DNA from: Georgenia_A wangjunii
Lineage (GTDB): Bacteria; Actinomycetota; Actinomycetes; Actinomycetales; Actinomycetaceae
Length of the DNA stretch: 64,000 nucleotides
Assembly: GCF_036421915.1 (NCBI RefSeq)
Contig: NZ_JAZGOM010000002.1
Reading direction: 5' to 3' (one strand)
Shown: positions 8,807-16,598 of the stretch, piece by piece
Numbering within the stretch: position 1 is the stretch's first letter
Layout of the letters: the number at the start of each line of letters is the position of its first letter
Program-made: the position numbers and the translations under genes
Notes under the pieces: model-generated
Told to the model about the DNA's origin: nothing
The model's input: only the letters and a program-made list of their open reading frames with translations
Databases searched by the model: none

Positions 8807-10903
8807 TCAGCGGACGGGCACGCTCGCGACGCCCGGGGCGTGGAAGCGCCCGCCCGTCGCCTCCTCCGCGGCCCCCGTCCGGTCGAGGTACGGGGTGATC
8901 CCGCCGTTGTGGAGCGGCCAGCCCGCGCCGAGGATCATGGCGAGGTCGACGTCGGCCGCCTCCGCCACGACCCCCTCGGCCAGGAGCGCCGCGACCTCCT
9001 CTGCGAGCGCACGTCGCACCCGCGCGAGCACCCCGTCGGCGTCGAGCGGCTCCGCCAGGACCCGCGAGCCGAAGAACCGGGCGATCTCCAGGCGCACCGG
9101 CGAGGCGGCGGAGGGGCGGCGGCCGCCCGCCTCGACGAAGGCCTCGCGCTCGTCGACCATGCGGGCGAGACCGGGGGAGTCCGGGTACCGCTCGCCGAGC
9201 TCGGCGCGCAGCGTCTCGAGGACGTGGAGCGCCACCGCCGGGCCGACGAGCTGGAGGAGCTGGAACGGGCCCATCGGCAGTCCCATCGGGACGAGGGCCC
9301 GGTCGGCGTCGGCGACGCTCGTACCGTCCTCGAGCGCGCCGAGCACCTCGCCGAGCAGCCGCACGAGCACGCGGTTGACGACGAACCCCGGGGCGTCGGC
9401 GACGGCCACCGCCGTCTTGCGGCAGGCCGCGGCGACAGCGAACGCCGTCGCGTACGTCGCGTCGTCCGTGCGCGGGGTGCGGACGACCTCGACGAGCGGC
9501 ATCTGCGCGACCGGGTTGAAGAAGTGGAGCCCGACGACGCGCGCGGGGTGCCGCAGGTCCTCGGCCATCCGGGTGACCGAGAGGGCTGACGTGTTCGTCG
9601 CCAGGACGCAGCCGACGTCGACGACGTCCTCGAGCTCGGCGAAGACGTCCTTCTTGACGCCGAGCTCCTCGAAGACCGCCTCGATGACGAGGTCGGCGTC
9701 CGCGAGGTCGGCCAGGTCCGTCGTCGCGCTGATGCGGCCGGACAGGGCGTCCGCGGCGGCGGCGTCGAGGCGTCCGCCCGCCCGGAGCTGCTCGACCTGC
9801 TCGCGCACGGCGGCGAGGCCGGCCTGCGCGCGCTCCGTGTCGAGATCACGCATGACGACGGGGACCCGCAGCGAGCGGGCGAGGAGGAGCGCGAGCTGGC
9901 TCGCCATGAGGCCCGCCCCGATGACGCCGATCCGGCGCACCGGCCGGGCGAGCGCCGCGTCGGGGGCTCCGCTCGGGCGCTTGGCGCGCCGGTTCGTCAG
10001 GTCGAAGGCGTACAGCCCGGCGCGGAGCTGGTCGGACATGATGAGCTCGACGAGCGCGTCGTCCTCCGCCGCGAACGCGTCGCCGCGCGGCGCGGTGCGG
10101 CCTGCGGCGACGAGGTCGAGCGCACGTGCGGGGGCCGGCGCGCCCCCGGCGGCACGCCGGGCGACCGAAGCCCGGCGGGCCTCGACCGCGGCGGTCCAGG
10201 CGGCCTCGTCGTCGGTGTGCGTCGTCCGCTGCGGCTCGATCGCCCCGCTGAGCACCTCGACGGCCCACGCGAGGCAGCCGGGAAGGAAGTCGTCACCCGG
10301 TCGCTGCACGGTGTCGACGAGGCCGGCGTCGAGGGCCGCCTGGGCGTCGAGCGTCTTCCGGCGGGCGGGGTTGTCGACGATGACCTGGAGCGCCGGCTCG
10401 GGCCCGAGCAGGCGGGGGAGGAGGTAGCACCCGCCCCAGCCCGGGACGAGCCCGAGCCCGGTCTCGGGCAGCCCGAGGCTGCGGACGTCCGCGGCGGCGG
10501 CGCGGTACGTGCACGCGAGGGAGAGCTCGAGGCCGCCCCCGAGCGCGAGGCCGCCGAGGAACGCGAAGCTCGGGACCGGCAGGTCGAGGAGCGTGGAGAC
10601 GATCTCGTGGCCGGCGTGCGCGACCTCCTCCGCCTGGGCCGCGTCCGCGATCGTGGCGACGGCGCGCAGGTCGGCGCCCGCGACGAAGTACTCCGCCGTG
10701 CCGGTGAGGGCGACCGCGACGAGCTCTCCGGCGTGCGCCCGTGCGGCGGCGGAGGCGATCCGGTGCTGGAGCGCGGGCAGGCTGTCCGGCCCGAGCGTCG
10801 CCGGGCGGCCGTCGGGACCGGTGAGGGTGATGAGCTCGAGCGTGCCGACGCCGAGGTCGACGTCCTCGGTCGTGACGGACGTCGTGCGGGTGGTGCTGGA
10901 CAT
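8807..10903 (-). CDS. Fused enoyl-CoA hydratase / 3-hydroxyacyl-CoA dehydrogenase
   Basis: Catalyses two successive beta-oxidation steps. The N-terminal crotonase domain shows YFVAGADLRAVA and GGLALGGGLELSLACTYRAA, forming the oxyanion hole and catalytic region, and PETGLGLVPGWGG. The C-terminal part begins with the NAD-binding IGVIGAGLMASQLALLLAR near residue 330 and contains HFFNPVAQMPLVEVV. The length of 698 residues matches FadB/FadJ proteins. The start chosen is the ATG at 10903 with AGGAG just upstream; an ATG eight codons earlier lacks this site. The thiolase usually paired with this enzyme is not in the window. A weak hairpin-free gap of 79 bases separates it from RNase D. Confidence 0.92.
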   Translation of the reverse strand: MSSTTRTTSVTTEDVDLGVGTLELITLTGPDGRPATLGPDSLPALQHRIASAAARAHAGELVAVALTGTAEYFVAGADLRAVATIADAAQAEEVAHAGHEIVSTLLDLPVPSFAFLGGLALGGGLELSLACTYRAAAADVRSLGLPETGLGLVPGWGGCYLLPRLLGPEPALQVIVDNPARRKTLDAQAALDAGLVDTVQRPGDDFLPGCLAWAVEVLSGAIEPQRTTHTDDEAAWTAAVEARRASVARRAAGGAPAPARALDLVAAGRTAPRGDAFAAEDDALVELIMSDQLRAGLYAFDLTNRRAKRPSGAPDAALARPVRRIGVIGAGLMASQLALLLARSLRVPVVMRDLDTERAQAGLAAVREQVEQLRAGGRLDAAAADALSGRISATTDLADLADADLVIEAVFEELGVKKDVFAELEDVVDVGCVLATNTSALSVTRMAEDLRHPARVVGLHFFNPVAQMPLVEVVRTPRTDDATYATAFAVAAACRKTAVAVADAPGFVVNRVLVRLLGEVLGALEDGTSVADADRALVPMGLPMGPFQLLQLVGPAVALHVLETLRAELGERYPDSPGLARMVDEREAFVEAGGRRPSAASPVRLEIARFFGSRVLAEPLDADGVLARVRRALAEEVAALLAEGVVAEAADVDLAMILGAGWPLHNGGITPYLDRTGAAEEATGGRFHAPGVASVPVR

Positions 10904-10982
10904 CGGCTCTCCTGCGATAGACGGCACTGTCGGTATCAGCTAGCACCGTACCGGCAGGACGCGCCCCGCGGGACCGGGCGCG

Positions 10983-12227
10983 CTACGCCCGCAGCGCCTC
11001 GGCGAGCGGGTCCGCGACGAGGCCGATCTGCCACTGGCGGGCACCGAGGTCCGTCAGCGCCGCGCGCACCGAGGCCGGGTCCACGGTGGCGGGCGGGGTC
11101 CAGGCGAGCTGGCGCTGTGCGGCCGGGGCGAGGAGGTTCTCCTGGGGGAGGGCGAGCGCTGCGGCGAGGCCCTTGACGACGCCGCGGACCGCCTCGAGGC
11201 GCGCGGCGGCCTCGGGGTCCTTGTCCGGCCAACTGCGCGGCGGCGGCGGGGTGCCCGGCACCGCGGCCAGGCGCCGCGGGGGCAGCTCGCGCTCCGGCAG
11301 CGCGAGGGCGCGGGCGACGGCCCCCCACCAGTACGCCGAGCTGCGCCGGGTGTTCTTCCCCGCGAACGCGGGGAGGGCGACGAGCTCCGCCTCGCTGCGG
11401 GGCAGGGCGTGCGCGGCCGCGACGATGGCGGCGTCGGGGAGGATGCGTCCGGGCGAGCGGTCCCGCCGGCGGGCGAGGTCCTCGCGGGCGAGCCACAGCT
11501 CGCGCACGACGGCGACACCCCGGGCGGTCCGCACCGTGTGCATCGCCGACGTGCGCCGCCACGGGTCGACCCGCGGGGTGGCGGGCGGCGCGGTGCGGAT
11601 GGCCTCGAACTCCTCGAGGGCCCACTCGAGCTTGCCCTGCGCCTCGAGCTCGGAGGCGAGGCGGTCGCGGAGCTCGACGAGGAGCTCGACGTCGAGCGCG
11701 GCGTAGCGCAGCCAGTCCTGGGGCAGGGGGCGGGTCGACCAGTCCGCGGCCGAGTGCTCCTTGGCGAGGGCGAAGCCGAGCTCCTCGGCGACGATGTGGC
11801 CGAGGCCGACGCGCGCCCGCCCGAGGAGCCGGGCCGCGAGCTCGGTGTCGAACAGGGAGGCGGGGGCGAGGCCGACCTCCGCCAGGCACGGCAGGTCCTG
11901 GTTGGCGGCGTGGAGCACCCACTCGGTCCCGGCGAGCGCGTCGTCGAGGACGCGTAGGTCCGGCAGCGGCACCGGGTCGATGAGGGCGGTGCCCGCCCCC
12001 TCACGCCGGAGCTGGACGAGGTAGGCGCTCTGCCCGTAGCGGTAGCCCGACGCGCGCTCGGCGTCGACGGCGACCGGACCGGTCCCAGCGGCCATGGCCC
12101 GCGCGACGTCGGCGAGCCCCTCGGGCGTCGTCGTCACCTCGGGGACGCCGTCGGCGGGCTCGACGAGCGGTTGCAGCGGCTCGACCTCGGGCTCGAGGTC
12201 GGGCTCCGGCGCGGCGAGAGAAGGCAT
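10983..12227 (-). CDS. rnd: Ribonuclease D family 3'-5' exonuclease with HRDC domain
   Basis: Trims RNA 3' ends, with tRNA maturation as the classical role. The DEDDy exonuclease signature is complete: VAVDAERASGYRY (first Asp/Glu), HAANQDLPCL (second Asp) and RYAALDVELL (Tyr and final Asp). An HRDC domain follows at about residues 215-290 (VVRELWLAREDLARRRDRSPGRILPD region). The ATG at 12227 gives 414 residues. TACGGT ends seven bases before this ATG, so the mRNA is probably leaderless. It lies just downstream of the DUF3000 gene on the same strand, an arrangement common in actinobacteria. Confidence 0.93.
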   Translation of the reverse strand: MPSLAAPEPDLEPEVEPLQPLVEPADGVPEVTTTPEGLADVARAMAAGTGPVAVDAERASGYRYGQSAYLVQLRREGAGTALIDPVPLPDLRVLDDALAGTEWVLHAANQDLPCLAEVGLAPASLFDTELAARLLGRARVGLGHIVAEELGFALAKEHSAADWSTRPLPQDWLRYAALDVELLVELRDRLASELEAQGKLEWALEEFEAIRTAPPATPRVDPWRRTSAMHTVRTARGVAVVRELWLAREDLARRRDRSPGRILPDAAIVAAAHALPRSEAELVALPAFAGKNTRRSSAYWWGAVARALALPERELPPRRLAAVPGTPPPPRSWPDKDPEAAARLEAVRGVVKGLAAALALPQENLLAPAAQRQLAWTPPATVDPASVRAALTDLGARQWQIGLVADPLAEALRA

Positions 12228-12234
12228 GTGCTCT

Positions 12235-12240
12235 ACCGTA
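12235..12240 (-). promoter_or_regulatory. -10 box (TACGGT) of rnd, leaderless geometry
   Basis: On the minus strand TACGGT is followed by seven bases and then the ATG at 12227, placing the likely transcription start at the start codon. Confidence 0.45.
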
Positions 12241-12273
12241 TGCGCGGCCGCGCCCGGGAGCCGCCCGACGCGC

Positions 12274-12849
12274 TCAGCGCCGGCGCCCGAGCGCCGTGAC
12301 GTTCTCGGGCAGGGGCTCGAGCCCCGCGGCGGAGCACGTGAGCGCCGCCCAGGCCACCAGGTGCGGGCCGAGGTCCGTCGTCGTCGGCGTCCACGAGGCC
12401 CGGACCTCGATCTCAACCTCGCGGTCGCGCAGCTCGAGGCCCCCGAAGCTCTCCGACAGGACCCGGGTGACGGTGCCGGAGAGGTGGTGGAACCCGGCAC
12501 CGGCCTCGCGCAGCGCGTCGGTCAGCCACGTCCAGCCCACCTCGCCGAGCAGGGGGTCGGCCCCGAGCTCGTCCTCGAGCTGGGCGCGGGCGAGGACGAT
12601 GACGCGGAACGTGCCGTCCCAGGCGCTCTGGCCCTCCGGGTCGTGGAGGACGACGAAGCGCCCGTTGCCGAGCATCGTCTCCGGGTCCCGGCTCGCGTTC
12701 ACCTCGCCGGTGAGCGCGAGCGCGTACGGAGCGATCCGCGTGGGTGCGGAGACCTCCTCCAGGTGCAGCTCTGGGCGCTGGCGGTGCCCGCGCAGACTGA
12801 GCAGCGCCTCCTCGAAGTCCGGCGGGATCGACGCGCCCTCGCTGTTCAC
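12274..12849 (-). CDS. DUF3000 family protein
   Basis: A 191-residue soluble protein of the actinobacteria-restricted DUF3000 family, whose function is not known. Characteristic segments are PPDFEEALLSLRG near the N-terminus, RIAPYALALTGEV, RFVVLHDPEGQSAWDGTFRVI and WTWLTDALREAGA. No catalytic motif, signal peptide or membrane segment is visible. The GTG at 12849 has TAGCCT six bases upstream, predicting a leaderless transcript. Its neighbour rnd follows after 46 bases, and this pairing is conserved in many actinobacteria, but what links the two is not known. Confidence 0.85.
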   Translation of the reverse strand: MNSEGASIPPDFEEALLSLRGHRQRPELHLEEVSAPTRIAPYALALTGEVNASRDPETMLGNGRFVVLHDPEGQSAWDGTFRVIVLARAQLEDELGADPLLGEVGWTWLTDALREAGAGFHHLSGTVTRVLSESFGGLELRDREVEIEVRASWTPTTTDLGPHLVAWAALTCSAAGLEPLPENVTALGRRR

Positions 12850-12855
12850 GTCCTC

Positions 12856-12861
12856 AGGCTA
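12856..12861 (-). promoter_or_regulatory. -10 box (TAGCCT) of the DUF3000 gene
   Basis: TAGCCT on the minus strand, then six bases, then the GTG start at 12849. This is the leaderless spacing seen repeatedly in this window. Confidence 0.45.
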
Positions 12862-12902
12862 GGTGCCGGGCGCCCGACCGCGCCGGGGGCGCGCCGGGCC
12901 GA

Positions 12903-12908
12903 TAGACT
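12903..12908 (+). promoter_or_regulatory. Candidate -10 box (TAGACT) of the ATP-grasp gene
   Basis: TAGACT is about 52 bases before the GTG at 12960; the resulting leader carries GGAAGGAG. It is divergent from the DUF3000 promoter 42 bases away. Confidence 0.35.
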
Positions 12909-12959
12909 CCCCGCGCCCTCGGCGACCGCCGCCCGCCCGCCTCTTCGGAAGGAGCCACG

Positions 12960-14252
12960 GTGCCGACGACGCCGTTCCGCCCGGTCATCCTCGGGACCGA
13001 CCTCGGGGTGTACTCGATCGCCCGGTCCTTCCACGAGGCCTACGGCGTGCGCTCGGTCGTCGTGGCGAACTCCCCCCGGGGACCGATCAACGACTCGCGG
13101 ATCATCGACACCGTCTTCACCGGCCAGGGCTCGTCCGAGGAGCAGACCGTCGCGGCGCTCCTGCGCGTGGCGGACGAGAACCCCGGTACGGCGCTCGTGC
13201 TCATGGTCAACGCCGAGCACGAGGTCGAGCTCGTCCAGCGCCACCGCGCCGCCCTGGCAGAGCGCTTCATCGTCCCCTTCGCACCCGACGACGTCCTCGC
13301 CGCCGCGGCGGACAAGGTCGAGCTCGAGCGGGTGTGCCGCCGGCTCGGGATCCCCGTGCCGGAGTCGCGCACCGTCGACCTCGCGGCCGCCGACGGGTCC
13401 GGCTGGGAGCCGCCCGCCGTCGACCTCACCTTCCCCGTCGTGCTCAAGCCGGCCGTGAGCGCCGAGCACCTGCTCATGCAGTACGCCGGGAAGAAGAAGG
13501 TGTACCCGGCGCACGACCCCGCCGAGGCGACCGCGATCCTGCGGACCCTCGCCGGCGCGGGCTTCCGGGACGTCGTCGTCGTCCAGGAGCTCGTCCCCGG
13601 GGACGACACATGGGGGCGCACGGTCACGTGCTACGTCGACCGGTCCGGTGAGGTGACGATGATGGTCTCCGGCCAGCTCGTCCTCGGGCTGCACGCGCCC
13701 ACGATGGTCGGCAACTCCGCGACGATCCTCACCCGCCCCCAGCCCGAGCTGTGCGAGCAGGCGGCGGCGATCCTCGCCGAGCTCGGCTTCACCGGCTTCG
13801 CGAACTTCGACATCAAGGTCGACCCGCGCGACGGGAAGGGACGTTTCCTCGACCTCAACCCCCGCATCGGGCGCCCGAACTACTACGCGAACGTCGCCGG
13901 GTCGAACCCGGCGCGCGCCGTCGTCGAGGACTACCTCGGGGGCGGGCACGGCGCTGCGGGCTCAGCGGGGCGGGCCGGGGAGACCGGGGCGGGCCGGGGG
14001 CGGACGGGAGCGGCCGAGCAGGAGCTCGGCGTCTACTCCTACCTGCCCTGGTCCCTCGTCCGCCGGTACATCACCGACCCGGAGCTGCGGCGCACCGTCG
14101 GGCGCATCCGGCGCACGCGCGGCTTCACGCACCCGCTCGCCTACCCCCTCGACCGCAGCCCCAAGCGGTGGTTCTTCCGGCAGGCGTCGACGGTCAACCT
14201 CGTCCGCGAGTTCCGCGAGCATTACCCGCGCCCGACGGCGACCGGCTTCTGA
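12960..14252 (+). CDS. ATP-grasp carboxylate-amine ligase (possible peptidoglycan D-aspartate ligase type)
   Basis: A cytosolic ATP-dependent ligase of 430 residues. The N-terminus FRPVILGTDLGVYSIARSFHEAYG and the ATP-grasp elements FPVVLKPAVSAEHL, VQELVPGDD, FANFDIKVD and FLDLNPRIGRPNYY are clear. The GTG start has GGAAGGAGCCACG upstream. Residues about 330-350 form a Gly/Ala-rich insert (HGAAGSAGRAGETGAG). The N-terminal sequence and domain order resemble the D-aspartate ligases (Aslfm type) that attach D-Asp to the stem-peptide lysine in Gram-positive cell walls; this is recalled similarity, not a search result. Two Fem-type transferases lie 5 kb downstream, consistent with a cross-bridge role. 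Confidence 0.75.
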   Translation: MPTTPFRPVILGTDLGVYSIARSFHEAYGVRSVVVANSPRGPINDSRIIDTVFTGQGSSEEQTVAALLRVADENPGTALVLMVNAEHEVELVQRHRAALAERFIVPFAPDDVLAAAADKVELERVCRRLGIPVPESRTVDLAAADGSGWEPPAVDLTFPVVLKPAVSAEHLLMQYAGKKKVYPAHDPAEATAILRTLAGAGFRDVVVVQELVPGDDTWGRTVTCYVDRSGEVTMMVSGQLVLGLHAPTMVGNSATILTRPQPELCEQAAAILAELGFTGFANFDIKVDPRDGKGRFLDLNPRIGRPNYYANVAGSNPARAVVEDYLGGGHGAAGSAGRAGETGAGRGRTGAAEQELGVYSYLPWSLVRRYITDPELRRTVGRIRRTRGFTHPLAYPLDRSPKRWFFRQASTVNLVREFREHYPRPTATGF

Positions 14253-14374
14253 CCGCTCGTCGTGAGCGCCTTCGCAAGGTCTGCCGGAGCGGCTCGTCGG
14301 CGGCCTGCTCCCGTGCAGGCGTGACGTCGGTCGCGGACGCACGGGCGGGGAGCACGAGGGGCGCGCGCACCGCC

Positions 14375-14380
14375 TAGGCT
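14375..14380 (+). promoter_or_regulatory. -10 box (TAGGCT) of yaaA, leaderless geometry
   Basis: TAGGCT, six bases, then the GTG at 14387. The transcription start would coincide with the start codon. Confidence 0.45.
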
Positions 14381-14386
14381 CGCCCG

Positions 14387-15139
14387 GTGCTCATCCTCCT
14401 GCCGCCCTCGGAGGGCAAGACCGGCCGCGCCCGCGGCAAGCCGCACGACCCCGCGGCCCTCGCCTTCCCGACCCTCGCGGCTGCCCGGGCCGAGGTCGCC
14501 GCCACGCTGGCGGACGTGAGCGCCCGGCCGGACGCGGCCGCCGTCCTCGGCGTGAGCCCCGCCCTCACCGAGGACATCGCCCGGAACACCCGGCTCGCGC
14601 AGGCGCCCGGTGTGCGGGCCGGTGCCCTCTACAGCGGCGTCCTCTACGACGCGCTCGGTTACGCCACGCTCGATCCGGCCGCGCGCCGGCGGGCGAACCG
14701 GCGCCTCGTCGTCGTCTCCGCGCTCTACGGCGCGGTGCGGCCGACCGACGTGCTGGCCCCGTACCGGCTCTCCATGGGCGCCGCCCTGCCCGGGCTGGGA
14801 CGCCTCGCCTCGTTCTGGCGCCCGCACCTCGACGAGGCGATGCCCGCGGCGGTGGGGCGCGGCGTCATCGTCGACGGCCGCTCGAGCACGTACGCCGCGG
14901 CGTGGAGCCCGCGCGGCGCGCACGCCGAGCGGTGGGTCCACGTCCGCGTGCCGGGCGCCACCCACATGGCCAAGCACACCCGCGGCCTCGTCGCCCGGTA
15001 CCTGTGCGGCGTCGAGGGCGACGTGGCGACGCCGTCGGCCCTGGCCGAGGTGCTCACCGGGGCGTTCGACGTCGCGCTCGAGCCCCCGGCGCGGGCGGGG
15101 ACGCCCTGGGTGCTCCAGACCCGCGTCCTGCCCGCCTGA
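14387..15139 (+). CDS. yaaA: YaaA family peroxide stress protein
   Basis: A 250-residue member of the YaaA (DUF328/UPF0246) family. E. coli YaaA lowers intracellular free iron during hydrogen peroxide stress; that role is assumed here from the family. Diagnostic segments are LILLPPSEGKT at the N-terminus, VVVSALYGAVRPTDVLAPYRLSMG in the middle and THMAKHTRGLVARYL toward the C-terminus. The start is the GTG at 14387, with a leaderless-type -10 just upstream and no ribosome site. The 134 bases before it hold no gene. A strong GC-rich hairpin follows the stop. Confidence 0.9.
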   Translation: MLILLPPSEGKTGRARGKPHDPAALAFPTLAAARAEVAATLADVSARPDAAAVLGVSPALTEDIARNTRLAQAPGVRAGALYSGVLYDALGYATLDPAARRRANRRLVVVSALYGAVRPTDVLAPYRLSMGAALPGLGRLASFWRPHLDEAMPAAVGRGVIVDGRSSTYAAAWSPRGAHAERWVHVRVPGATHMAKHTRGLVARYLCGVEGDVATPSALAEVLTGAFDVALEPPARAGTPWVLQTRVLPA

Positions 15140-15143
15140 CCAT

Positions 15144-15180
15144 GACCGCCCGCCCCGGCGCGCGGCCGGGACGGGCGGTC
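15144..15180. terminator. GC-rich hairpin after yaaA
   Basis: GACCGCCCG at 15144-15152 is perfectly complementary to CGGGCGGTC at 15172-15180, with further internal pairing in the loop. It sits between convergent genes (yaaA on plus, the membrane gene ending at 15258 on minus) and probably acts as an intrinsic terminator. No U-tract, as is common at high GC. Confidence 0.6.
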
Positions 15181-15257
15181 GGACCGGAGCGCGGGATCAT
15201 GGTGCGGGTCCCGTGGGTCGGCGCTCGGGGCCGGAGGAGCGACGGCGGTTCCTCGCC

Positions 15258-15968
15258 TCAGATGAGCCGTTCGAGCGCGACGAGAAGGAGCAGCAGGACG
15301 GCCGTGACGATGGGCAGCAGCCACGGCGTGAGCGCGAGGAGGACGCGGCCGGCGCGGCCGTCGTCGTCGTCCCGTCCCGTCACCGGGTTGACGACCGGGT
15401 CCTCGTCGGACTCGGCCGACCGCAGCTCCCACAGGGACGTCGCGAGGAGGCCCACCGCTCCGACTGCGACGACGGCGAGCGCGGGGAGGACGACGAGCGC
15501 CTGGGTGAGGAGAACCTCCGCGACGACGATGCCCGCGACGAAGGCGCCCATGACGAGGCTGGCCCGCCAGGGGTGCCGGACGATGAACTCGATCGCGCGA
15601 CCGATGGCGAGGACGGCGACGACGAGGAGGACGAGGACGGCGACCCGGCCGAGCGTGAGGGTGAAGCCCTCGCCGTCGAGCCACCCGGTGAAGCCCCAGA
15701 GCGTGAGGAACATGGCGACGAGGCCGGCGACGCTGCGCACGATGACCGTGCCGAGCCCGGTGACGGGCTCGCCGGGGAGGTCGAGGCTGCGCGCGTAGGC
15801 AACCGGGTCGCCGAACGCCGCGCGCACCGGCTGACCGCTCTCCGCGCAGTGGGAGCGGACCTGCTCGAGCGCGTCCCCGATCGTGCGGCCGTCGACGTCG
15901 CGCAGGCGGAGCTCGACGATGAAGTCGCTCTCCCAGGCGGTGTCGAGGACGTTGTCGTTCCTGGTCAT
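15258..15968 (-). CDS. Membrane protein in a PadR operon
   Basis: A 236-residue protein with a soluble N-terminus of about 85 residues (VLDTAWESDFIVELRLRDVDGRTIGDALEQV) followed by some six hydrophobic segments from IVRSVAGLVAMFLTLWGF to LLPIVTAVLLLLLVALERL. The N-terminal part resembles the HAAS-type helical domain found in membrane partners of PadR regulators. The ATG overlaps the padR stop by four bases, so the two are translated as a unit. The specific function is unknown; such pairs often sense membrane or envelope conditions, but that is inference. Confidence 0.7.
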   Translation of the reverse strand: MTRNDNVLDTAWESDFIVELRLRDVDGRTIGDALEQVRSHCAESGQPVRAAFGDPVAYARSLDLPGEPVTGLGTVIVRSVAGLVAMFLTLWGFTGWLDGEGFTLTLGRVAVLVLLVVAVLAIGRAIEFIVRHPWRASLVMGAFVAGIVVAEVLLTQALVVLPALAVVAVGAVGLLATSLWELRSAESDEDPVVNPVTGRDDDDGRAGRVLLALTPWLLPIVTAVLLLLLVALERLI

Positions 15969-16387
15969 GAGGCTGCCTTTCGCGAGGTGACGGGTGCCGG
16001 GGCGACGTCGTCGGGGTGGTCGTCGGGGATCGACGCGGCGTCGAGGGCGCCGTCGGGGGAGGGGATGAGGTGATCCGTGACGGAGCGCGTGAACTCCGCC
16101 CAGCGCACCGTCAGCTCCGCGAGCTCGGCGCGACCCCGTTCGGTGATCGCGTAGTACTTGCGTGCGGGGCCCGCGTCGCCCGTGCGCCACTCGGGTGCGA
16201 CGACGCCGGCCTTCTCGAACCGGGTGAGCAGCGGGTAGAGCGTGCCGCCCTTGATGGAGCCGAGGCCGGCGGCCTCGAGGTCCGCCGCGATGGCGTACCC
16301 GTAGGTGGGGGCCTTCGCCACCGCCCGCAGGACGCACACCTCGAGCACCCCGCGCAGCCACTCGCTCGGCCATGCCTGTGTGGTCAT
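15965..16387 (-). CDS. PadR family transcriptional regulator
   Basis: A 140-residue winged-helix regulator. The PadR core runs from WLRGVLEVCVLRAVAKAPTYGYAI through LEAAGLGSIKGGTLYPLLTRFEKAGVV to the wing GPARKYYAITERGRAEL, about residues 8-95. The rest is a short tail rather than a long C-terminal domain. It is first in a two-gene operon with a membrane protein. Immediately upstream is a perfect inverted repeat that covers its promoter, so autorepression is likely. No ribosome site precedes the ATG at 16387, in keeping with a leaderless message. Confidence 0.92.
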   Translation of the reverse strand: MTTQAWPSEWLRGVLEVCVLRAVAKAPTYGYAIAADLEAAGLGSIKGGTLYPLLTRFEKAGVVAPEWRTGDAGPARKYYAITERGRAELAELTVRWAEFTRSVTDHLIPSPDGALDAASIPDDHPDDVAPAPVTSRKAAS

Positions 16388-16389
16388 GA

Positions 16390-16410
16390 CTAGATCGTAC
16401 GGCTATCTAG
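16390..16410. promoter_or_regulatory. Probable PadR operator overlapping the padR -10 box
   Basis: CTAGAT at 16390-16395 and ATCTAG at 16405-16410 form a perfect inverted repeat with a nine-base spacer. On the minus strand TACGAT (16394-16399) lies six bases before the padR ATG and overlaps one arm, so binding there would block the promoter. The remaining gap to adhE holds nothing recognised. Confidence 0.6.
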
Positions 16411-16598
16411 TAAGTCTGTCTACCTATGCCATCGATCTACCTAGCGGCGGGTGACCACCGACCAGCGCGCGGGTCTTGCCCTGGGCCGGCCCGGGACCAA
16501 GGGCTGTGGGTCGAAGGGCTCAGGAACAGGGCGCAGCGCCGCGGCAGCATGGAGGCACGGGAGATCCCCGCGAACGATCATCACCACGGGAGCCACCA

